Shown: positions 1-5,579 of the stretch, in pieces
Layout: every line of letters starts with the position of its first letter
Position numbering within the stretch: the first letter of the stretch is position 1
Origin: Flavobacteriales bacterium
GTDB taxonomy: Bacteria; Bacteroidota; Bacteroidia; Flavobacteriales_F; PHOS-HE28
DNA length: 5,579 nt
NCBI GenBank assembly: GCA_025455765.1
Contig: JALOLX010000233.1
Coordinates: 1-5,579 of the forward strand
Direction of reading: 5' to 3'
Program-made: the position numbers and the translations under genes
Notes under the pieces: generated by a model
Databases searched by the model: none
The model's input: the letters and a program-made list of their open reading frames with translations, nothing else
Told to the model about the DNA's origin: nothing

Positions 1-658
1 CTGCCAATAGCTGGCGGATGACGAAGCGCGGTATCCAACGGGGCTTGGCCAGGACGGCGTTCACGTTGCGCCGCCGCTCATCGATATCCGTGGTGGCGAA
101 GTAGTCCATGATGTCGCGCGCTCCGATCGCCCGCGCGACACTATCGGCGATGACAGCCGTGTATGCATTGGCCGGGCCATCATAGATCACCAGTACCCGG
201 CAGCGTTCAGGATGTTGTTCGGCGAAGTTGGCCACCATGGCGCCGCCGTAGGAATTGCCCACTACTGCTACGGGAACGACGAGTCCGAGGCTGTCAAGCA
301 CGATACGCAGATGCCGCACCTGCTCTTGCACACTGCTTCCGCTCCAGGAATCGGTGCTGCGCCCATGACCGATGAGGTCCGGAACGATCAGGTCATAGTT
401 CCGCGCCAATGCCTTGGCGTTCATGGCATATTGTGATGCGCTCGCGGTGATCCCATGAACGAGCATGAGCCAGGGCTTGCCACTGGGCTTACTGGCCCAG
501 GTATGGCGCGGTCCTTCAGCGGTCTGAAAGGTGTGATGCTGGAGCCCTGCGCGACGGTAACTCCGCTCCGCACGCCGTTCGATGAGGCGCGGGATGTTGC
601 AGGACGAGGCCCAGACCAAGGTCAGCAGGCAACACAGCTGCGCGGTGCGTCCGATCAT
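1..658 (-). CDS. alpha/beta hydrolase, putative lipoprotein (partial, C-terminus beyond window)
   Basis: The reading frame is open from an ATG at 658 to the left edge, giving 219 residues with no stop. An in-frame TAG at 716-718, the stop of the preceding gene, bounds it upstream. The fold is recognised from the oxyanion-type motif LVHGI (residues 66-70), the segment VPDLIGHGRS (92-101) and a nucleophile elbow GNSYGG (134-139) with Ser136 as the likely catalytic nucleophile. These are typical of the alpha/beta hydrolase fold, which covers esterases, lipases, C-C hydrolases and similar enzymes. The catalytic acid and histidine should lie in the missing part, so activity cannot be judged and the substrate is unknown. 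Residues 1-20 have an Arg, a hydrophobic run and end ASSC, a plausible but imperfect lipobox (Ala rather than Leu at -3) with Cys20 as lipidation site. No acidic residues follow the Cys, so the Bacteroidota surface-export signal is not evident and a periplasm-facing location is more likely. There is no Shine-Dalgarno. It follows the CotH gene after 57 nt on the same strand and may share its transcript. Confidence 0.88.
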   Translation of the reverse strand, partial: MIGRTAQLCCLLTLVWASSCNIPRLIERRAERSYRRAGLQHHTFQTAEGPRHTWASKPSGKPWLMLVHGITASASQYAMNAKALARNYDLIVPDLIGHGRSTDSWSGSSVQEQVRHLRIVLDSLGLVVPVAVVGNSYGGAMVANFAEQHPERCRVLVIYDGPANAYTAVIADSVARAIGARDIMDYFATTDIDERRRNVNAVLAKPRWIPRFVIRQLLA

Positions 659-715
659 GTGGTAAAGGTGCAACACGGGACCTTGCCGTCGATGGCCGAG
701 CAGTGCACCAACACC

Positions 716-2950
716 CTACCACGCAACGACCAGCTTACCATGTGCCACCGCAGCGCCGCCTTCCAGAACGGTATAGAGGTAGGTGCCACTGGCTAAGGGA
801 CCGATGCTCACCTCACCGCGCCCGGGCTGGACAGGTATCGAGTTCACCATCCGCCCTGCCATATCGAGCAGCACGAGTTCATGTGGTCCATTGCTCCAGG
901 TGCCAGAGAAGCGCAGCTGGTCGGACCCGAACGGCATGAATACACGCGGAAGTTCACGGGTTGCCTCACCCACTGACACCCCGTTGCATACGCCAGGGAT
1001 GTTATCGTCCAACCAGGCCAGGCGCACAGCGATCCATTGCTTGAGGATCTCCAGGTCTTCCACATAGGTGGCACCGAACGGACCTGCTTCCGGCGCTGGT
1101 CCGCTCACTCCGAGAATGGGCCACTTCTGGAAATGCCTGGCCTGTGCGTTCTGCACCAACGCAGCAACACTGTCGATGTAGGCATTGATGGACAGTTCGC
1201 TGAGCGCACCCTGCCGATGTAGTTCATAGGTACACCGGAGTTCAGAGGTAAAGGTGCTGTCCTGGAACAATCGGATGTACCAGCCGGTGGAATTGTTGTC
1301 CGTGGGGCAATCGTTGATGCGGTGTGCCCAACCCGATCCGTTCGGACCATGCACGATGTCGCATTCCTGGATCTCCTTCCAAGCCCAATCAAAATCCCAC
1401 ACTGGCCCTGCCTTCAGCTTGCCTCCATTGCTGTTGCGGTCCTTGTGGAAGTACACGCTCTTCTTGAATCCATCATTGTTGCGTGCGACCTCGTTCACCA
1501 GGAAGTAGGTGATGAAGGAAGGAACATCCAGATATCGACGATAACCTGCTACTGGATCGGTAAATGTAGGACTGTATAGCGCGGTTTCGAGCGAATCGAC
1601 AAAACTGGCGATGTACGCTCTTTGTTCCGGTGCGATGATATCAGCTTCAGGATATTTGTACAGAAAATGCACGTCAAGGCCGGGATGGTCGATGGGGGAA
1701 AAGTTGGATTGGAAGCTGTTGTCCGGTCCTCGCAGATTCTGTTCAAGAATGTACCCACCCGACAACGGTTCACCGGTCAGCTCATCCGGGTCAAGCCGTG
1801 CGATATCCACCCGACCATTATCGCGCTTAATGGATTCCGAAAAGGTGTAGATGGCCAGCGAGTTTCGCACCAGAGAGCGGTCGTTGAAGTTGGATAGGAG
1901 CACCCAATCGTTCTCTTCGGGCATGCCCAGCAGCGGCACGTTGTTGTTCTCGCCCAATGCAGTTCGGGTCTCCACATTGAAGGGACGCTGTGGGTAGCCC
2001 GCTGAGGTAGCTCCACGGATCCCGATACCGACCGCACCATCGTACTCGTTGGAAGGACCATTAAGGAACGTCAGGCTGCCTGATCCGGCGTACTTCATTT
2101 CCATGCGCGCCGTGATGCGGCCATCGAAGGGGATGTCCTGCCCATTGGTATGGATCAGTACGATGGGCAGTTCGGAGCTCTCCAATTGTACCGTTCCTGG
2201 ATCTTCCACACAGAGCTCGAATGCTCCGGTACCTCCACCGTAGCCATACACTTGGATCAGCAGCAGGTCACCCACCGGCAGCTCTTGTGCCACGATCCTG
2301 GAGAAGAACCCCTCGCCGGAATCGTCGTCGCATGCACGGCGTGTCAGGTTAAAACAATCAGGCCCGGTCCAGAGCGCAACCCCAGTATCATCCAGCCCAC
2401 CCGTGCTCTGTGTGGTGATGACGATATTGCCCGATGGAGGTACGACCATGCCGTACCAGAGATCTCCACCGTTGTAATTGGCGCAACCGCCGGAGATCCC
2501 GGATCCAAGCACACCCGTATTGTCCACCAGTACACAGTTGGTCGTATCGATCGGTAACGCCGCACAAGGCACCGTGGCCGGATCCACCGTGGCAGCACAA
2601 TCCGTCGATCCGGTCCAAGCGACTCCCACGGCCGGTGTAGGCCCATCGGCGAAAAGCACGTTGCCAGCAGGACCGTAGACCTGGTAGGTGTTCTCTTCCT
2701 CCCAATCTCCACTGGCATAGATCAACTCCAACGCATCACCCGTACAGGCCTCAAAGACCGCCTGCGACGCGCTTCCTGCTGCTGCGAACGTCCCGATCAG
2801 TTCGCCGTTCACGCGCACCTGCAACGTTCCACCGTTCCAGCCATCGCCATAGCTATCCTGCATGGACAAGGTGTGGTCGCAGCATTGTGCTCCCACCCCG
2901 CCGAACATCAACATCCCCGCGGCCACCAAGGCCCACCGGTTACCTCGCAT
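716..2950 (-). CDS. secreted CotH-kinase-family protein with T9SS C-terminal sorting domain
   Basis: This 744-residue protein is predicted to be exported and then secreted or anchored at the cell surface by T9SS. Residues 1-22 form a signal peptide (Arg2, Arg5, hydrophobic core, VGAQ before CCDH). Residues 27-118 hold a DSYGDGWNGG module (32-41) common in Bacteroidota secreted proteins. Residues 128-252 form a Cys-containing beta domain resembling pre-peptidase C-terminal-like repeats. Residues 258-650 are the CotH domain: an ELPIVLIHTNG strand, RGATSAGYPQRPF (312-324), NDWVLL and RSLVRN, IKRDNGRVDI (374-383), KYPEADIIAPEQ, and AGPVWDFDWAW (514-524), whose acidic residues likely serve metal/ATP binding. 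Residues about 670-744 are a type A sorting domain (VLLDMAGRMV, ASGTYLYTV). Bacillus CotH phosphorylates spore-coat proteins; the target here is unknown. The segment that normally joins RNSLA to IYTFSE is missing (see findings). The ATG at 2950 was chosen because it begins the signal peptide and lies about 50 nt after the predicted transcription start; an upstream ATG at 3022 would add 24 non-signal residues. Confidence 0.93.
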   Translation of the reverse strand: MRGNRWALVAAGMLMFGGVGAQCCDHTLSMQDSYGDGWNGGTLQVRVNGELIGTFAAAGSASQAVFEACTGDALELIYASGDWEEENTYQVYGPAGNVLFADGPTPAVGVAWTGSTDCAATVDPATVPCAALPIDTTNCVLVDNTGVLGSGISGGCANYNGGDLWYGMVVPPSGNIVITTQSTGGLDDTGVALWTGPDCFNLTRRACDDDSGEGFFSRIVAQELPVGDLLLIQVYGYGGGTGAFELCVEDPGTVQLESSELPIVLIHTNGQDIPFDGRITARMEMKYAGSGSLTFLNGPSNEYDGAVGIGIRGATSAGYPQRPFNVETRTALGENNNVPLLGMPEENDWVLLSNFNDRSLVRNSLAIYTFSESIKRDNGRVDIARLDPDELTGEPLSGGYILEQNLRGPDNSFQSNFSPIDHPGLDVHFLYKYPEADIIAPEQRAYIASFVDSLETALYSPTFTDPVAGYRRYLDVPSFITYFLVNEVARNNDGFKKSVYFHKDRNSNGGKLKAGPVWDFDWAWKEIQECDIVHGPNGSGWAHRINDCPTDNNSTGWYIRLFQDSTFTSELRCTYELHRQGALSELSINAYIDSVAALVQNAQARHFQKWPILGVSGPAPEAGPFGATYVEDLEILKQWIAVRLAWLDDNIPGVCNGVSVGEATRELPRVFMPFGSDQLRFSGTWSNGPHELVLLDMAGRMVNSIPVQPGRGEVSIGPLASGTYLYTVLEGGAAVAHGKLVVAW

Positions 2951-3003
2951 CGTTCTAGGGCCGGGGGCTTGTCCGCCCGCTTCGCTGCATGCGGTAACAT
3001 ATC

Positions 3004-3026
3004 CGGCATGCAAACTTAACATGCCG
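3004..3026. repeat. inverted repeat flanking the -7 element (operator-like)
   Basis: CGGCATG (3004-3010) and CATGCCG (3020-3026) are perfect 7-bp inverted arms separated by 9 bp. Those 9 bp contain the whole TAAGTTTG promoter element. A further GCATGC palindrome lies at 2987-2992, 19 bp from the GCATGC at 3006-3011. A dimeric regulator binding here would cover the polymerase contact site, so an operator is a reasonable inference. It could also form a hairpin behind the methyltransferase stop (3050), but no T-tract follows, so an intrinsic terminator is unlikely. Confidence 0.5.
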
Positions 3027-3042
3027 ATAAGGCGTGGGCCAA
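3011..3042 (-). promoter_or_regulatory. Bacteroidota-type promoter of the CotH-family gene
   Basis: On the minus strand a TTG (3042-3040) is followed after 21 nt by TAAGTTTG (3018-3011), an exact match to the -7 consensus TAnnTTTG used by the primary sigma factor of Bacteroidota. The -33 element is only TTG rather than TTTG, with a spacing at the upper end of the usual range. Transcription would start near 3004-3006, leaving a leader of about 54 nt before the ATG at 2950. This excludes the ATG at 3022 as the start for this transcript. The promoter lies just past the methyltransferase stop, so the CotH gene need not depend on read-through from it. Confidence 0.6.
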
Positions 3043-3049
3043 GCGAACA

Positions 3050-4285
3050 TCACCCCTCGTCCTGTACCCGCTCCACCAGGACCTTGCCGATGCGCTCCAC
3101 GATGCCGGTCACCAGTGCGTTCCCCATGAAGAACGCGCGCTTCGTATCGCTCGCCCCTGCTGTATGATGGTCGGGGAACATGTTGATGCGCTCCAGCTCC
3201 ACCGGGGTCAGCCTGCGCAATTTCCCGTCCACGCGCACCACATGTTTGAACCGCGATGGGCTCGAGCCCCCTTCCCCGGTAACGATGGTCCGCGCCGGCT
3301 TGTCCAACGGATCGGGGAAGGCCATGGGGCCTTCGCTGTAGGTATAGTTGAAGGCCTTGTCGCTGCTGGTGCGCACCTCGCTCTTGCCCCCTTTCAGGTA
3401 GCGCCAGGCGCGTTCCTGTGCCTTGGGTACGAAGAACTCCTTGGGCACCTCATCGTTCGGAAGGAGCAGGTCTCCCAAGGTGATGAACGGCCCGTCGTAC
3501 GCGGCTTTGAGCGGCAGCGTTGTCACCTTGCGGTCGATCATGAGCCCTGCGTTGGCGAACGGTGATCGCGAGCGCTTGGCACCGTGGTTGAAGGCGGCGG
3601 TTATGGACGCCAGGTCACCCTCCAATCTGAACTGTTGCGGTGGTCCATCCACCCGGGCCGCGAACGCTTCTGCGAAGATGCCCTCCTCACCCAGGTACGC
3701 CTCGACATCCTTCACTTTACGCATGGCTGATCCGAGGTTACTGCTGCGATGATAGCCCAGAATGAACACGCGGCGACGACGCTGCGGCATACCGTGTTCC
3801 GCGGCATTGATCACACGCCACTCCACCGCATACCCCAGGTCGGAGAGCGACGCCAGCATCACCGCGAAGTCCCGTCCACGTTGGTCCGCCGGGGACTTCA
3901 ACAAGCGGTCCACGTTCTCCAGCAGCAGCATGGCGGGCTTGCGATACTTCAGGATGCGATGGATCTCCCACCAGAGCACACCCTTCTTTCCGCCCAGGCC
4001 TTCGGACTGCTTCAAGGTGCGCGCAACGGAGTAATCCTGACACGGGAAGCCGCCCACCAGGAGGTCATGCTTGGGCACTTCTTTGGCCAGCACCTGCGCG
4101 ATGTCCACGTTGGAATGATGGTCGCCCCCGAAGCGGGCCACATACACATCGGAAGCCGCCTGCCGCTTTACGCCGGGCTCCCACTGGTTGCTCCAGACCA
4201 CGCGGAACCGATCGCTGGCGCGTTCCAGACCGATGCGGAACCCGCCCACGCCAGCAAAGAGCTCTACGACCTTGATGGGATCCAT
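3050..4285 (-). CDS. DNA (cytosine-5-)-methyltransferase, solitary
   Basis: This 411-residue enzyme transfers a methyl group from S-adenosylmethionine to C5 of cytosine in a specific DNA site. The family motifs appear in order: motif I VVELFAGVGGFRIGLE (6-21, SAM binding); motif IV GGFPCQDYS (78-86) with catalytic Cys82; motif VI LLENVDRLL (121-129) with the conserved ENV; motif VIII QRRRRVFILGY (168-178); a target-recognition region of roughly 180-330; motif IX KLRRLTPVELERINMFPD (355-372); and motif X FFMGNALVTGIVERIG (385-400). The length is normal and all key residues are present, so it should be active. The target site cannot be read from sequence. The ATG at 4285 was chosen because motif I normally starts within a few residues of the N-terminus; an upstream ATG at 4372 would add 29 residues without family character. 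No restriction endonuclease, Vsr nuclease or controller gene is visible next to it, so it appears solitary within this window. Confidence 0.96.
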   Translation of the reverse strand: MDPIKVVELFAGVGGFRIGLERASDRFRVVWSNQWEPGVKRQAASDVYVARFGGDHHSNVDIAQVLAKEVPKHDLLVGGFPCQDYSVARTLKQSEGLGGKKGVLWWEIHRILKYRKPAMLLLENVDRLLKSPADQRGRDFAVMLASLSDLGYAVEWRVINAAEHGMPQRRRRVFILGYHRSSNLGSAMRKVKDVEAYLGEEGIFAEAFAARVDGPPQQFRLEGDLASITAAFNHGAKRSRSPFANAGLMIDRKVTTLPLKAAYDGPFITLGDLLLPNDEVPKEFFVPKAQERAWRYLKGGKSEVRTSSDKAFNYTYSEGPMAFPDPLDKPARTIVTGEGGSSPSRFKHVVRVDGKLRRLTPVELERINMFPDHHTAGASDTKRAFFMGNALVTGIVERIGKVLVERVQDEG

Positions 4286-4293
4286 GGACGGGG

Positions 4294-4324
4294 CGAAACT
4301 ATCCGACCGCCATCGCCCGATCAA
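4294..4324 (-). promoter_or_regulatory. candidate promoter of the methyltransferase gene
   Basis: On the minus strand TTG (4324-4322) precedes TAGTTTCG (4301-4294) by 20 nt. This matches the Bacteroidota TTG-N19-21-TAnnTTTG pattern except for C instead of T at the seventh position. The start codon at 4285 is 8 nt beyond the -7 element, so the message would be leaderless or nearly so. The opposite strand has a matching TACTTTCG at 4383-4390, just before the pirin ATG, but with no TTG at the right distance. Arms CGGGGC (4289-4294) and GCCCCG (4327-4332) flank the candidate. This is a weak call. Confidence 0.3.
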
Positions 4325-4394
4325 GTGCCCCGCCCGCGCGTTATGAACAAGCCGATCCGCAGAAGACGGCACACCATGCGCTTACTTTCGCTTC

Positions 4395-5279
4395 ATGTCC
4401 AACATCGACCTCATCATCGAGGAACGCCCGGCCAACATCGGTAGCTTCCTTGTGGGCCGGCTGCTCCCCTTCCGCGACAAGCGCCTGGTAGGGCCCTTCT
4501 GCTTCATCGATCACATGGGGCCTGCGGAGTTCCTGAACGGGGAGGACTTCGATGTGGCACCGCACCCCCACATCGGCCTCAGCACGCTCACCTACCTGTT
4601 CGAAGGCAGCATCATGCACCGCGACAGTCTGGGCACTGAACTCGAAATCACCCCTGGGCAGGTGAACTTGATGACAGCAGGTCACGGCATCGTGCATAGC
4701 GAACGCACGCCGGAACACTTGCGCGGCAAACCCAAGCGCCTACATGGCCTGCAGATCTGGGTGGCCTTGCCCAAAGACCGCGAGGATATGGATCCGCAGT
4801 TCCACCATGCGGACGAGGAAGACCTTCCCACGTGGAGCGAAGGTCCCGTGCGGTACAGGCTCATCGCAGGTGAGGCGTTCGGTAAGCGATCACCGGTCCC
4901 CGTGCACAGCGCGTTGTACTTCCTTGAGATCTCCTGTACCGAACAAGCCGATGTGGACCTGGGACATGCCCTGTTCGGTGAGGCCGGCCTGTACATCCTG
5001 CAAGGCGGCATCATCAGTGAGGGCCACCACTTCGGGCCAAAGCAGATCCTCGTCTCCACGCAGCCCTCCTTGTGCCGGTTCACCTTGGAACCGGGCACGT
5101 CCGTCTATCTCTTTGGCGGAGAACCCTTCCCGGAAGAACGCTTCATCCACTGGAACTTCGTAGCCACGAGCAAGGAGCGGATCGAAGCGGCACGTCAGCG
5201 GTGGATCGCGCAGGAATTCCCGAAGATCGAAGGGGAGACGGAGTTCGTGCCGTTGCCCCTTCGCGAACCTTCTCCATAG
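4395..5279 (+). CDS. pirin family protein (bicupin metalloprotein)
   Basis: This 294-residue protein matches pirin along its whole length. The N-terminal cupin contains FCFIDHMGP (35-43), PHPHIGLSTLTYLFEG (56-71), HRDSLG (75-80), PGQVNLMTAGHGIVHSE (87-103) and LHGLQIWV (116-123). The four metal ligands of human pirin are all present, as His57, His59, His101 and Glu103, so it should bind an iron-like metal. The C-terminal cupin ends with GGEPFPEERFIHWNFV (241-256) and ATSKERIEAARQRW, a standard pirin_C signature. Some bacterial pirins have quercetin dioxygenase activity and others act as redox-sensing regulators; neither role can be assigned here. It has no signal peptide, so it is cytoplasmic. 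The ATG at 4395 is the first in the frame and gives the normal N-terminus; there is no Shine-Dalgarno. It diverges from the methyltransferase with 109 nt between them. Pirins usually end at a VPLP-like sequence, here at 285-288; the six extra residues LREPSP lie where the gene meets the toxin remnant. Confidence 0.95.
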   Translation: MSNIDLIIEERPANIGSFLVGRLLPFRDKRLVGPFCFIDHMGPAEFLNGEDFDVAPHPHIGLSTLTYLFEGSIMHRDSLGTELEITPGQVNLMTAGHGIVHSERTPEHLRGKPKRLHGLQIWVALPKDREDMDPQFHHADEEDLPTWSEGPVRYRLIAGEAFGKRSPVPVHSALYFLEISCTEQADVDLGHALFGEAGLYILQGGIISEGHHFGPKQILVSTQPSLCRFTLEPGTSVYLFGGEPFPEERFIHWNFVATSKERIEAARQRWIAQEFPKIEGETEFVPLPLREPSP

Positions 5280-5466
5280 TGGCTTGATCCACGTGCCCGA
5301 TGCGCTTCACGAAACGCGTATCACTGATCGAACGTACTTGGAAACAGTCCGCTGCGGAGGTCTTCGTGAGCATGGTCCGACCATCGGGCTCAACACGCAC
5401 CATCCACGGAGCTTGGGCGTAGTGTGGCTTCCAGTCGGTAAGTGGAACAATGATCAGTAGTGTCCG
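5257..5466 (-). pseudogene. PemK/MazF-family toxin remnant, truncated at both ends
   Basis: About 70 codons read LLIIVPLTDWK, APWMVRVEPDG, LTKTSAADCFQVRS and TRFVKRIGHVDQATMEKV. This is the central and C-terminal part of a MazF-type mRNA endoribonuclease of the kind with an IVPITDW strand and an SAxDCFQVRS signature. The first 35-40 residues of the fold are absent, including the conserved LDPTxGSEixKTRP region with the catalytic Arg. The expected final helix residues after MEKVREG are also lost: the frame runs on antisense into the pirin gene without a family-like end. An open frame reaches an ATG at 5574, but the residues before about 5466 are encoded by the adjacent GACCCC repeats and do not resemble MazF. 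No antitoxin is visible. It overlaps the pirin 3' end by 23 nt in convergent orientation. It is probably non-functional as a ribonuclease; a recombined short protein is possible but less likely. Confidence 0.72.
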
Positions 5467-5491
5467 GGGAAATTTAGTACAACACCGGCTG

Positions 5492-5508
5492 CGACCCCTT
5501 TGGGGTCG
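5492..5508. repeat. GACCCC palindromic element, copy 1
   Basis: CGACCCC-TTT-GGGGTCG is a perfect 7-bp stem with a 3-nt loop. The wider unit begins CAACA at 5480 and runs GCTGCGACCCC through GGGGTCGTA to GTCA near 5519. It shares this layout with the copy 51 bp downstream. The compact stem suggests a REP/MITE-like intergenic element. It has no following T-tract on either strand. Confidence 0.75.
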
Positions 5509-5542
5509 TAACTCCGTCATCACATCTCCATTCAACATGCTG

Positions 5543-5559
5543 TGACCCCTTCGGGGTCG
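5543..5559. repeat. GACCCC palindromic element, copy 2
   Basis: GACCCC-TTC-GGGGTC (5544-5558) is a 6-bp perfect stem closed outside by a T/G position. Flanks match copy 1: CAACA (5533), GCTG immediately before the stem, TCGT after it and GTCA at 5567-5570. The loop change (TTT to TTC) and the outer C to T change show related but diverged copies. The array may continue past the right edge. Confidence 0.75.
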
Positions 5560-5579
5560 TTCCAGCGTCAACATGAGTT

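Noticed and set aside
455..796. Plus-strand open frame of 113 codons
   Set aside because: It lies opposite the hydrolase N-terminus and the end of the CotH protein, both well supported; its translation shows no family features.
2150..2557. Plus-strand open frame of 135 codons inside the CotH gene
   Set aside because: It is antisense to the PPC-like domain of an intact secreted protein and has no motif of its own.
2951..3022. Upstream ATG at 3022 as the start of the CotH protein
   Set aside because: It would place 24 residues before a good signal peptide, and the codon lies upstream of the predicted transcription start.
4286..4372. Upstream ATG at 4372 as the methyltransferase start
   Set aside because: Motif I would be pushed to about residue 36 by a non-conserved extension; MDPIKVVELFAG is the usual kind of beginning, and the candidate promoter lies between the two ATGs.
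3749..4444. A 231-codon plus-strand open frame opposite the methyltransferase
   Set aside because: It is antisense to a gene with every cytosine methyltransferase motif, has no recognisable domain, and long shadow frames are expected in GC-rich coding DNA.
5492..5559. The GACCCC hairpins as intrinsic terminators
   Set aside because: Neither strand has a T-run after the stems, and two copies with shared flanks fit a repeat element better.
5143..5574. The full 143-codon minus-strand frame as one intact protein
   Set aside because: Only its middle part (about 5257-5466) resembles MazF; the beginning is repeat-derived and the end is antisense to the pirin coding sequence.
5480..5579. CRISPR array
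   Set aside because: Only two diverged units are present, the repeat core is a tight short palindrome, and no cas gene is visible.

Overview
The window looks like chromosomal DNA from a fairly GC-rich member of the Bacteroidota, most likely a Flavobacteriales-like lineage. Four things support this. The longest protein ends in a type IX secretion (T9SS) sorting domain, a system largely restricted to this phylum. None of the four genes has a recognisable Shine-Dalgarno sequence. A near-perfect Bacteroidota promoter (TTG-N21-TAAGTTTG) precedes the longest gene. The secreted protein also carries modules typical of the phylum (a DSYGDGWNGG region and a CotH domain).

Layout from left to right. (1) Positions 1-658, minus strand: the N-terminal 219 residues of an alpha/beta hydrolase with a lipoprotein-like signal, cut by the window edge. 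(2) 716-2950, minus: a 744-residue secreted CotH-kinase-family protein with a T9SS tail. Its CotH domain appears to lack about 25-30 residues that relatives have. (3) 2951-3049: a short intergenic region with a promoter whose -7 element lies between the arms of a perfect 7-bp inverted repeat. (4) 3050-4285, minus: a complete DNA cytosine-5 methyltransferase with no restriction enzyme beside it here. (5) 4286-4394: a divergent intergenic region with a weaker promoter candidate for the methyltransferase. (6) 4395-5279, plus: a complete pirin with all four metal ligands. (7) 5257-5466, minus: a decayed PemK/MazF-family toxin fragment lacking its N-terminal part and its last residues, convergent with and slightly overlapping the pirin end. 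(8) 5480-5579: two copies of a palindromic GACCCC-TTY-GGGGTC element at a 51-bp period, which may continue beyond the window.

The hydrolase and the CotH gene share a strand with a 57-nt gap and may be co-transcribed from the promoter at 3011-3042. The methyltransferase and pirin diverge and have no obvious functional link. I see no convincing new multi-gene system. The observations most worth checking are the internal gap in the CotH domain, the operator-like inverted repeat around its promoter, and the repeat array that abuts a truncated toxin gene.
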